A stretch of 51,804 nt of DNA from Clostridia bacterium (GTDB lineage: Bacteria; Bacillota; Clostridia; Oscillospirales; CAG-272): NCBI GenBank assembly GCA_017467085.1, contig JAFTSW010000051.1:1-51804 (forward strand), in the 5' to 3' direction. This document shows positions 1 to 7,246 of the stretch, piece after piece. The position numbers and the translations under genes were made by a program. How positions within the stretch are numbered: position 1 is the first letter of the stretch; each line of letters starts with the position of its first letter. The notes under the pieces are model-generated. The model was not told the DNA's origin, did not search any database, and saw only the letters and a program-made list of their open reading frames with translations.

Positions 1-1082
1 CGCTTGTCGGTATCGGGAACAAGCGTAGGTTTGCCTTGGGGCTTTGTTACAAGGGCACCGAGGACTTTGGAGAACTCCGCCTTGCCCATCAGCTTTTCCA
101 TCTCGGTTATGCTGATAAGGGTCTTTTTGTAAATGTCGTGATAGCCCGCGTCGTTTGCGGCTTTTACCACGGCTCTTTCGTCGGTGTACTTACGAACCGA
201 CCTACCTTCGACGAGCTTGAAGCCCGTCCACACTTTGCCTGCGAGTGCTTTTGCGAGAGCATACTCTTGAATTTCATCTGCCCACTTCTTGATATCGGGT
301 AACTTTGCAAGGACATCTTCAATTTCTGCGTCTGTTAAAAGCGGAGGCATCTTGAACTCGCTTTGCGCAAGCCTCAGTTTGTCTTCGGCTCTTGCTCGGC
401 ATTTAACGGCGGCTTTGCAGAAAATGCACCATTCGCCGGGGCAATACTCACCCTCTCCTCGAAAGGCTTTCTGCGCCTTCGGTACGAGGTCTTTCGTTGC
501 CCATTTCTTGAGTTTTGCAACCGTGGTTTCCCAAGTGCTGACGTTTTCTCTGCGAGGTTGGAAAATCGTGAGCTTGACCTTCTTGATTTGGTACTGTTCT
601 TCGTACTGCTTCAGAGCCGCAAGTGCGTATAACATCATCTGCGGATTCTCCTCCGAATCGACGAGTAGACCCTGCCCAAACTTGAAATCAATTATGTGAA
701 TTCGACCTCGGCTTACGATAAGGCAGTCACCTGTGCCAAACCCCTCGGGGACGTAGCAAGAGAAATCGAGCCTCTGCTCAATGAACACTTGCGTGTCGGG
801 GTCGCGCCTACGTTCCTTGGTTACTTGCTCCATAACGAAATCTGCGTAATCGTCGGTGCAAGTTTCCATTTCATCGGTATCAAAAGGTGACACCGGGCGC
901 TCACTCCTTAACTTGAGCCTTCGCTTGAGCTTGGGTTCTGCAAGTGCGTGTGCCGCAGTACCTTCCGCTGCCGCAACGGTCTCTCGGTCGGCAAACTCGC
1001 GCTCAAGCCTTGCAGACGGGTTACAGTTCAGCCAACGATGCGACGAAGATGCTGATAATAATGCGTGGTCGTTAGGTGGCAT
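1..1082 (-). CDS. DUF2800 phage-type protein (3' end beyond window)
   Basis: Read on the minus strand, the frame is open from an ATG at 1080-1082 to the left edge, so the C-terminus is missing. The product starts MPPNDHALLSASSSHRW and resembles DUF2800 proteins of phages and phage-derived clostridial elements, a family related to PD-(D/E)XK nucleases. Supporting blocks are the Asp-Phe-Lys stretch in HIIDFKFGQGLLV and a later four-Cys cluster (CPGEWCIFCKAAVKC) of the kind that binds an iron-sulfur cluster in Cas4/AddB-like nucleases. In such elements the gene sits in an early replication operon next to DUF2815 and DNA polymerase genes, which would lie to the left. Its start overlaps the end of the 66-residue gene upstream, which suggests translational coupling. 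Family call is confident; nuclease activity is inferred. Confidence 0.8.
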   Translation of the reverse strand, partial: MPPNDHALLSASSSHRWLNCNPSARLEREFADRETVAAAEGTAAHALAEPKLKRRLKLRSERPVSPFDTDEMETCTDDYADFVMEQVTKERRRDPDTQVFIEQRLDFSCYVPEGFGTGDCLIVSRGRIHIIDFKFGQGLLVDSEENPQMMLYALAALKQYEEQYQIKKVKLTIFQPRRENVSTWETTVAKLKKWATKDLVPKAQKAFRGEGEYCPGEWCIFCKAAVKCRARAEDKLRLAQSEFKMPPLLTDAEIEDVLAKLPDIKKWADEIQEYALAKALAGKVWTGFKLVEGRSVRKYTDERAVVKAANDAGYHDIYKKTLISITEMEKLMGKAEFSKVLGALVTKPQGKPTLVPDTDK

Positions 1083-1272
1083 TTTCCGCACCTCCTTCGC
1101 TCTCGGTTGTGATGGTGATTTCCGTCACCGCACCTTTCGGAATGGTAATGGTCAACTTGGAGGCATCACCGAAAATCTCATTCAATAATCTATCCGTGCC
1201 TTTCGTTGCTCCGTGTGAGCCGTTACCATTCGTCAAGGGCTTGGAAACACTAATTTTTAGGTTGTGTTTCAA
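1072..1272 (-). CDS. small phage-type hypothetical protein (66 aa)
   Basis: A 66-residue frame beginning with TTG at 1270-1272, preceded by a good Shine-Dalgarno (GGAGG, 8 bases upstream). It lies between the sigma-like gene and the DUF2800 gene on the same strand and overlaps the latter by 11 bases, so it is probably translated as part of that operon. The product is Thr/Ile-rich (SKLTITIPKGAVTEITITTE) and looks like a small beta-strand protein. No family recognised and no function assigned. Confidence 0.6.
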   Translation of the reverse strand: MKHNLKISVSKPLTNGNGSHGATKGTDRLLNEIFGDASKLTITIPKGAVTEITITTESEGGAENAT

Positions 1273-1343
1273 TCCTTACTCCTCCTTCGAGGGGCTTGTG
1301 TTTTTGTTGCTCCTCACCCTAAACTCACGGGAGAGCAAAAAAT

Positions 1344-1874
1344 TCAAGGGTTTTTGAAAAATTTTTTTGCATTTTTTCTTGCGGTCTCGAGACGAAGGTA
1401 AATTGCCTGAAAGCTAACACCCTCTCTTGCCGCGATGTCTGCCACCGGGGTCTGATTGATAGCAACTTCCCAAAGGAGGTCTGCTTGGGCTTTCGGAAGG
1501 TTGCCGTAGAGCTTCTGGCGCATTGCATCAAGCTCCGCCCATTCTTCGAGTTCCTCCATCGCAGAATTGTCTGCTACGAGGTCTATAGGATTAATGTAGG
1601 GAACGGCATCATCGTCACCGCAAAGGTTCTTGATGTAGCCTGCGGTATGGCGGTTCAATTTCTGGTGATTGTTGCGTTCGTCCTTGTTGAGCCTGTCCGC
1701 AAATTCTGCGGGGGTGTACTTACGCACCGTGGCGCGTTCTTCGGGAGATGCAACGGAGAGCCTCTGCTGATAGTCGTTTTCAAGGCAGATTTCCATTTCA
1801 TCGGCATCGACTTCAAGGGTTACTTTTTCCTTGCCGTCATCGTACTTGAGGGTAATTTTTACTGTGTTTTTCAT
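1344..1874 (-). CDS. sigma-region-4-like phage protein
   Basis: 176 residues. The start is the ATG at 1872-1874, preceded by AGGAGAC; an earlier in-frame start at 1964 would add a hydrophobic stretch without a ribosome site and is unlikely. The N-terminal 30 residues are strand-like and acidic (KITLKYDDGKEKVTLEVDAD). The C-terminal 50 residues form a helix-turn-helix typical of sigma-70 region 4 (LPKAQADLLWEVAINQTPVADIAAREGVSF split over two helices). Such proteins occur at the head of early phage-like operons in Clostridia, where they may control transcription. It is the first gene of the leftward operon. Region 2 of a true sigma factor is absent, so a stand-alone sigma function is doubtful; a DNA-binding regulator is the safer reading. 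Confidence 0.65.
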   Translation of the reverse strand: MKNTVKITLKYDDGKEKVTLEVDADEMEICLENDYQQRLSVASPEERATVRKYTPAEFADRLNKDERNNHQKLNRHTAGYIKNLCGDDDAVPYINPIDLVADNSAMEELEEWAELDAMRQKLYGNLPKAQADLLWEVAINQTPVADIAAREGVSFQAIYLRLETARKNAKKFFKNP

Positions 1875-1912
1875 TTTTTGTCTCCTTTTTCTTTTCATTT
1901 GTGTCGTAATGG

Positions 1913-1978
1913 GTAGAAATTGGAGGAAAAATGTGATATAATGTAAATGGAAAAGCCTCAGCAATTTCTACTGAGGCT
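1913..1978 (-). promoter_or_regulatory. leader stem-loop with loop complementary to downstream sequence
   Basis: An 8-bp stem (AGCCTCAG at 1954-1961, CTGAGGCT at 1971-1978) encloses a 9-base loop. Read leftward it is followed by TTTTCC, like a weak terminator. The loop plus one base (CAATTTCTAC, 1962-1971) is exactly complementary to GTAGAAATTG at 1913-1922, just downstream in the leader of the sigma-like gene. A pseudoknot or alternative pairing is therefore possible. An extended -10 (TGATATAAT, 1935-1942) faces right inside the same segment. Confidence 0.4.
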
Positions 1979-2051
1979 AGCTTCTTCTTAACTTAGGTAA
2001 TCGGCAACACGTAACTTGGGGAACTTAAGTAATTTTTCAGGGGGTGATTTT

Positions 2052-2888
2052 ATGGACTATAATTTTAACGATAGGCTGTGCGGAGCGACATTCTTTGCGG
2101 TGCTGCTTGAGGCGGCAAAACCGCAATTAAGCTCAAAAGAAAAATGGCAAGGCAATTCCAACGGAATCACCCAGCCGAGAATGTTTGCTGCCCTCATAAA
2201 AATCGCCAATCCCGACATTTCCTCGGATTTTAATTGCGAATCATATGAGAAAACCTTTGCAAAGTATAAAAAAGCGAGTACTGACAGCAGCAAAATGTAT
2301 TTCCCGTTGGTAGAACCTACATTTAGAAACGGCTTTGATACAAGAGTAAAATCGGAATATGTCTCGGCGCAGAACGATATGATTGCTTTTATACGCACGT
2401 TTCTCGACTACACTGATACCAACAAAATAAACAAGCTCGTCGGAACACTTCAGGAGCTTATTGCCAATGATGATGGGATTACGCATACGTTTTATATGGG
2501 GACGGATCTCGCCAAGAATGTTTTTGCCTCTATTACGAAAATAGAATTAAGCACATACCTTTTAGCTATTTGGCACCACATTGTTGTGTATATCACAGAC
2601 AATAAACGTGGCGCAGAAACAATCGAGAATTGGAAAAGTGGGATTGATATTGGCTACGAAAGAGCAAAAAAAATAGCCGTTACCATTTCCGAACCTACAG
2701 AAACAGCTACGGCAGACGAGCCAATTATTGATAAAGAAACCACGGACGAGGTTGTAATCGGAAAGCCAAAAGCTACTATCCCCGGCATTACGCAACAAGC
2801 CGGTATTATAGTAAACAACTTCGGTGATGGTCCCAACATTACAAATACGGGGTCTATAACGATAAACATAGGAGGTAAAAAGGATTGA
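2052..2888 (+). CDS. unrecognised first gene of three-gene ABC-ATPase cassette
   Basis: 278 residues from the ATG at 2052, which follows AGGGGG; a start 36 bases earlier is possible but has no comparable ribosome site. I do not recognise the family. The N-terminal 200 residues look globular and mostly helical (GATFFAVLLEAAKPQL, TYLLAIWHHIVVYITD). A low-complexity acidic linker follows (EPTETATADEPIIDKETTDE). The last 20 residues are a short Gly/Asn strand motif (NNFGDGPNITNTGSITINI). The stop overlaps the TTG start of the next gene (ATTGA), so the two are translationally coupled. Position and architecture recall the first component of three-component ABC systems (variable effector or sensor, middle component, ABC ATPase), but that is by analogy only. 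No catalytic motif is visible. Confidence 0.75.
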   Translation: MDYNFNDRLCGATFFAVLLEAAKPQLSSKEKWQGNSNGITQPRMFAALIKIANPDISSDFNCESYEKTFAKYKKASTDSSKMYFPLVEPTFRNGFDTRVKSEYVSAQNDMIAFIRTFLDYTDTNKINKLVGTLQELIANDDGITHTFYMGTDLAKNVFASITKIELSTYLLAIWHHIVVYITDNKRGAETIENWKSGIDIGYERAKKIAVTISEPTETATADEPIIDKETTDEVVIGKPKATIPGITQQAGIIVNNFGDGPNITNTGSITINIGGKKD

Positions 2889-3460
2889 GAGAAGAACTCG
2901 TACATATATCTGATTCACGTACCACCACGCAAAATATGCACGGGAACGGTATTCAAATTGCCAACGGCGAAGGCGGTTTAATACAGCTTTTCTTCATCAA
3001 TGCTGGCACCTATATTCGTATAGATAATTTTAATTTTGATAAAGAGTGCTATAACCTCTTTGTCGTAAACGAAAAAATAGAGAACGCGGGAAGCTTTATC
3101 GTTCCTTTTGGGGATTGTTTGAAGCACACCGCTGCCGATGTATACCCTGAAAAAATGATAACGGCTCCGTTATTAGAACGCATATTTAGGTATCCATCTC
3201 TCATAGCCAACCCAAATAAAACGCACCTAACAGCCGCTTCGGAACAGAAGGTCGCCGTTTGCAAGGTTCATGGCTATGAAGTTCTTGAGGAAGGTATCAA
3301 ATTTAAGTATTTGATTTCAAATGAATTTTTGCAACAAACACTAAACGATGCCCCCACCGCTTTCGGTATCTTGGCGAGTGACCAGACGAATGAACTCGAT
3401 CATTGCCATTGGGAAATCAAGCATATAAATTTGCTTAAATTATTACAGTTAGGAGGATAG
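2885..3460 (+). CDS. unrecognised middle gene of three-gene ABC-ATPase cassette
   Basis: 191 residues from a TTG at 2885 that overlaps the stop of the previous gene; AGGAGG lies 8-13 bases upstream, inside that gene. The product opens with a Gly/Asn-rich strand segment (QNMHGNGIQIANGEGGLI) similar in style to the tail of the upstream protein. A mixed alpha/beta domain follows, ending HWEIKHINLLKLLQLGG. No known domain recognised and no enzyme motif seen. It ends two bases before the ATPase start. Its size and middle position match the small 'middle component' of three-component ABC systems, which is an inference from layout. It could equally be a dedicated partner or inhibitor of the first protein. 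Confidence 0.7.
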   Translation: MREELVHISDSRTTTQNMHGNGIQIANGEGGLIQLFFINAGTYIRIDNFNFDKECYNLFVVNEKIENAGSFIVPFGDCLKHTAADVYPEKMITAPLLERIFRYPSLIANPNKTHLTAASEQKVAVCKVHGYEVLEEGIKFKYLISNEFLQQTLNDAPTAFGILASDQTNELDHCHWEIKHINLLKLLQLGG

Positions 3461-3462
3461 GA

Positions 3463-5721
3463 ATGAGAGTAAAAAACAGAGTAAAAATCACAAATATTAG
3501 CTTAAACGAAGCCACTTTCCACTCTGCTTCATTCAGCCCCTCCAATATAAATTTTTTCTTCGGTAAAAATGGTACGGGAAAATCCACAATAGGAAAAGTT
3601 ATAGCTGAAAAAAGAGGTCTCACTTGGAAAACCCCTACCGATGAATCGGACACCATTATTCAGTTATACAACGAAGAGTATATACGTAAAAATATCCAAA
3701 CCCTCGAGGATATGCCCGGCGTTTTTAATATAAGCGAAGTCGACATTGAAGTTGAAAAGAGTATTCGTGAATATACCGATAGACACACCGCCGCCGCCTC
3801 TAGCAAAAAGGCATCGGATGAAGCACTCAAAAAAATACGAGCAGACATTGCTGCTGCGGATAAATTAGTATGGGACAAGTGTTGGGAAGTCATTTCGGCG
3901 CTGTTAGAAAAATTCAAAAAAAGCTCTGTGAGGCGCAACTCCAAGCAGAACAGTTTTGCCGATATTTATGGTGTCACCCCTGTTGAGCATTCCGAAGAAG
4001 AACTCGCCAAACTGTATGGCATTGCTTTTGGTTCTGCGGTAAAGTCCTATCCTTTACTGAAAAAATTACCGCTTGACGGATTTCCTACTTGTGATATGCT
4101 CGGCACACCGATTATTTCTAAAGATGAGACACAGTTTTCTCGATTCCTTGAAGAAATAGGTGCTTCCGACTGGGTTCGTGATGGTCATTTGAAGTATGAA
4201 CCCATTGCGGGTGGTCTGTGTCCTTTCTGTCAGCAACCATTGACGGAAGATATCGTGACAAAAATAGCTGATTGCTTCAATCGTACATACGAAGATGCCA
4301 TCCACGCTATCGAAAGATGCCACGGCGAGTACGAGGCTTATTTTAAGAAAATACAAGCTATTGTTCAGGGAAACTATGACAATATGTACCCTGAAATCGA
4401 CCAAAAGGCTTATGGCGAAGTGCAGATTAAGGTGCAGAACCTTATTCTGGGTAATATGAGTAAAATCAGTTTGAAGCTGAAGCATCCTTCTCAAACCTAT
4501 ATTTTAGAGGATATACGGACAATTTTCGAGGAATTTAATGCTTTTATTGACGAAGCAAATGCGCTGATCCAAAAGAATAACGACCTTGTTCAATGCCGCG
4601 ATGGTAAAACCTTATTCAACAACGCATTCAAAGAGCATCTCGCTTTTTTGTGCAAAGGTATTATAGAATTATACCGTGCGCAAGCAAAGCGCCTTTCCGA
4701 TGCTGAAAGGGACGAGCTTGCGAAGAATGAAAGCTTCAAAAAAGAGATGACCGAATGTAAGCGCAAACTATCTGAGCTTGCAAAGCACTCCACTAGCACC
4801 AAGCCTGTTATTGATAATATCAACGCACTCCTTGAGGACTCTAATTTCCAAGGTTTCTCAATCGTTGAAGGTGGTGAAAATCGTTATAAGTTGGTTCGCC
4901 CCAATGGTGAACCCGCATATAGCTTGAGCGAAGGTGAGAAAAACTTTATTTGCTTCCTCTACTTCTATTTCTCGATTTTTGGCAGCTTTAATGAAACCAA
5001 GGAACTGCAAGACCGTGTTATTGTAATCGACGACCCCGTCTCCTCTATGGACAGTGATGCTGTATTTATTATCAGCTACCTCATCCGTCACCTCATAGAG
5101 GTTACAAAAAATGCGTTTACGTATTCGCCCGCAGCGAACTTGGATACGCATATAAAACAGATTTATATTTTAACGCATAACTCGTTCTTCTATAACGAGA
5201 TAGCCCCTCTTTATCTCTTCGATTATGAATGCGCAAGCTATTTTGAAATCACGAAAGAGCATAATATTTCTGCTATCACTCCATGTGAAAAGTTAGAAAA
5301 CGCAGGTGCGGTTGACGAACACTGCATTAACTACATTCCGAAGCTGGGCAGCTATGCAGCTCTTTGGGAGGAGTATCGTGAAGCAACCTCGCCCAATGTC
5401 CTTATGAGCGTTATTCGTCGAATTTTGGAGGCATACTTCCTTCAGAATCTTGGCATCACACCGGGACAGCTTTACAAAATCATACTTGACGAAAACAAGG
5501 ATAGCTTTGCTATCGACAACGGCGGCAAAAAGGACTATTCCGACCATATTCTTGCACGGTCGATGCTGTGCTACATTGCCACCACCTCCAACAGTATGAA
5601 CTCTAGCCTCTATTTCACTGCGCATACGGACGACCTTAATAAATACCGCAGTGTTTTCCAGAAGATATTTGAGGTTATGCAGCAAGGCTCCCACTATAAA
5701 ATGATGATGGGACAGTTATAA
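3463..5721 (+). CDS. AAA_13-like ABC/SMC-type ATPase with zinc hook
   Basis: 752 residues; ATG follows TTAGGAGGATAGGA. All ABC-type ATP-binding motifs are present: Walker A GKNGTGKS (residues 34-41), signature SLSEGEK (487-493), Walker B VIVIDDP (519-525) and the switch His in ILTHN (572). The arms between are helical and carry a single CPFC zinc-hook motif (253-256) as in Rad50-like proteins. The C-terminal 180 residues resemble the tail shared by the AAA_13 family (which includes RloC and PrrC). I cannot find a convincing Arg-Glu-His anticodon-nuclease triad, so RloC is not claimed. In a cassette with two small coupled genes beside a restriction system, it most likely acts as the ATP-driven sensor/clamp of a conflict system. 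Confidence 0.85.
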   Translation: MRVKNRVKITNISLNEATFHSASFSPSNINFFFGKNGTGKSTIGKVIAEKRGLTWKTPTDESDTIIQLYNEEYIRKNIQTLEDMPGVFNISEVDIEVEKSIREYTDRHTAAASSKKASDEALKKIRADIAAADKLVWDKCWEVISALLEKFKKSSVRRNSKQNSFADIYGVTPVEHSEEELAKLYGIAFGSAVKSYPLLKKLPLDGFPTCDMLGTPIISKDETQFSRFLEEIGASDWVRDGHLKYEPIAGGLCPFCQQPLTEDIVTKIADCFNRTYEDAIHAIERCHGEYEAYFKKIQAIVQGNYDNMYPEIDQKAYGEVQIKVQNLILGNMSKISLKLKHPSQTYILEDIRTIFEEFNAFIDEANALIQKNNDLVQCRDGKTLFNNAFKEHLAFLCKGIIELYRAQAKRLSDAERDELAKNESFKKEMTECKRKLSELAKHSTSTKPVIDNINALLEDSNFQGFSIVEGGENRYKLVRPNGEPAYSLSEGEKNFICFLYFYFSIFGSFNETKELQDRVIVIDDPVSSMDSDAVFIISYLIRHLIEVTKNAFTYSPAANLDTHIKQIYILTHNSFFYNEIAPLYLFDYECASYFEITKEHNISAITPCEKLENAGAVDEHCINYIPKLGSYAALWEEYREATSPNVLMSVIRRILEAYFLQNLGITPGQLYKIILDENKDSFAIDNGGKKDYSDHILARSMLCYIATTSNSMNSSLYFTAHTDDLNKYRSVFQKIFEVMQQGSHYKMMMGQL

Positions 5722-5727
5722 AAAGAA

Positions 5728-5764
5728 AAGACCCGATATCAGCTTTGTGCCGGTACCGGGTCTT
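5728..5764 (-). terminator. terminator between convergent defence modules
   Basis: Stem AAGACCCG (5728-5735) pairs with CGGGTCTT (5757-5764). Read leftward it is followed by TTCTTTTTAT, a good tract that would end the restriction operon; rightward the tract is weak. It separates the plus-strand ATPase cassette from the minus-strand restriction operon. Confidence 0.7.
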
Positions 5765-5769
5765 ATAAT

Positions 5770-7242
5770 TTAATCCAATTCTAGATAATCAATGTTGAAG
5801 AACTTTTGACTTAAATAGCAGTCATACAAGCGTCTAGCAGGTAAGAGCCTTACCTGAATAGGCTCAAGATTCATTTTAGAGAGTATACCTAAAGAGGCAG
5901 TTCCTTTATTGATAACAACATCCTCTTCTGTTGGCAGCAAAAAGCAATTTTTAACTATATCGAATTGGTGGTCATCAATAAATTCTTGATAAGCCAATTG
6001 ATATAAGTACTGTTTGGTAATAGACTCTATGCCCGGCTGTCCACGTAAAGGCTTGTCTTCCTCCAACTGAAGGCAGTAATATTTAGCATCAAAAATGATA
6101 AATTTACTCTTACCCCCAGCGGTGTAAAGACCGATTAAATCCGGTATGAGGGTATCTTGCGCCTCTTTTGCGAAAACTTCACCTTCGTGATTTTTGGCAG
6201 ACCATTTGGGTTTTTCTATCACATCGATGAGTTTGATAGCCTTTTTGTAGCCGTCTTTCAAAGGAACAGGAAGCTTTAAGCGCCCTAACGCAACGTCCAA
6301 TTTGTTGTCGAACACGGCGGCGCAGACCTTTTCCCACACAAGATTGAAACTTGTTGTACCAAAAAGGCTTACGCAACTATGGTCGAGCAAGGTCCTTTTT
6401 TGCGCAATATAAGCGTAAATAGACTTTAAGAGAAGTTGTCTGCGCGTGTTGAATTGGACATTGAGTTCGCTTTGTATACGATAAAGTATATAATCCGTTT
6501 CACCGAAATCCTCAAGGGTTTCTTCGCTTAATTCCAAAGCGTCATATTCAAATAAACCAAGCAGTCCCGCCGTATCTAATTGATTTGAGCAAGCGGTTAA
6601 TATGGTTTTGTGCAATCTTGTAAAATAATCATACTCATCATCAATAGAGTGCTGCGTAAACAGTTCTACATAATAAGGTCTATTTTCATTTATGATTGCA
6701 AAACCATCGCTAATCGTTTGATTCCAAAGGATATTTCCTTCGCCGTTTATTTCTACAATATCTTCGGAATTGGAATAAACACCGTTTTCGTGATAATCTT
6801 GTATCAAATACAGAATAACCGATAACAAGTTAAACGAACCTTTATTTTCCGCCCCATTGAACATCTTGACCATTTGTTCTGATGCCGAATATTTGTTAAG
6901 GACTTTTAAGACTTGTTTTACTTCGTCATAGGGTTCTTCGGCAGTTATGTATTTGGGATAACATTTGAGAACCCTATTACCGAAGGTGATAACGCCGACA
7001 AATGTAAAAACATAAAGCAATTCATCGTTTGCAAGAGTATCATCGGTGATTTCTATATCTTCATCATATAATTCAGTTAAATTCTTTTGCTTGGGGTCGT
7101 TTTTTACAGCCTTAAGAATTCCATAGGACTTCAGCTCTCGTATGAATTTTTCGATTTCTTCATCATTGAAGCGAAACATCGTGAGCAATTCTTTTTTTGT
7201 ATATCGTTTTTGCTCTCTTATGTAAACCGAAATAAAATCCAT
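5770..7242 (-). CDS. LlaJI-family/McrC-like restriction nuclease subunit
   Basis: 490 residues; ATG follows GAGGTAAGCTT, whose first part lies inside the end of the previous gene. The N-terminal third looks like the LlaJI/McrC-type specificity region. The C-terminal third carries a PD-(D/E)XK nuclease core: PDLIGL (Asp368) followed by FIIFDAKYY (Asp385 and Lys387), then a Gln/Tyr-containing helix (ITKQYLYQLAY). It is the last gene of a five-gene operon, 4 bases after the NTPase subunit. In LlaJI-type systems this protein (R2) cuts DNA together with the McrB-like motor (R1). Recognition sequence cannot be read from the protein; LlaJI itself recognises the asymmetric site GACGC. Confidence 0.88.
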   Translation of the reverse strand: MDFISVYIREQKRYTKKELLTMFRFNDEEIEKFIRELKSYGILKAVKNDPKQKNLTELYDEDIEITDDTLANDELLYVFTFVGVITFGNRVLKCYPKYITAEEPYDEVKQVLKVLNKYSASEQMVKMFNGAENKGSFNLLSVILYLIQDYHENGVYSNSEDIVEINGEGNILWNQTISDGFAIINENRPYYVELFTQHSIDDEYDYFTRLHKTILTACSNQLDTAGLLGLFEYDALELSEETLEDFGETDYILYRIQSELNVQFNTRRQLLLKSIYAYIAQKRTLLDHSCVSLFGTTSFNLVWEKVCAAVFDNKLDVALGRLKLPVPLKDGYKKAIKLIDVIEKPKWSAKNHEGEVFAKEAQDTLIPDLIGLYTAGGKSKFIIFDAKYYCLQLEEDKPLRGQPGIESITKQYLYQLAYQEFIDDHQFDIVKNCFLLPTEEDVVINKGTASLGILSKMNLEPIQVRLLPARRLYDCYLSQKFFNIDYLELD

Positions 7243-7246
7243 AAGC

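Noticed and set aside
3463..5721. Anticodon nuclease RloC/PrrC
   Set aside because: The ATPase family and one zinc hook fit, but I found no Arg-Glu-His nuclease triad, and RloC does not come with two coupled small genes.
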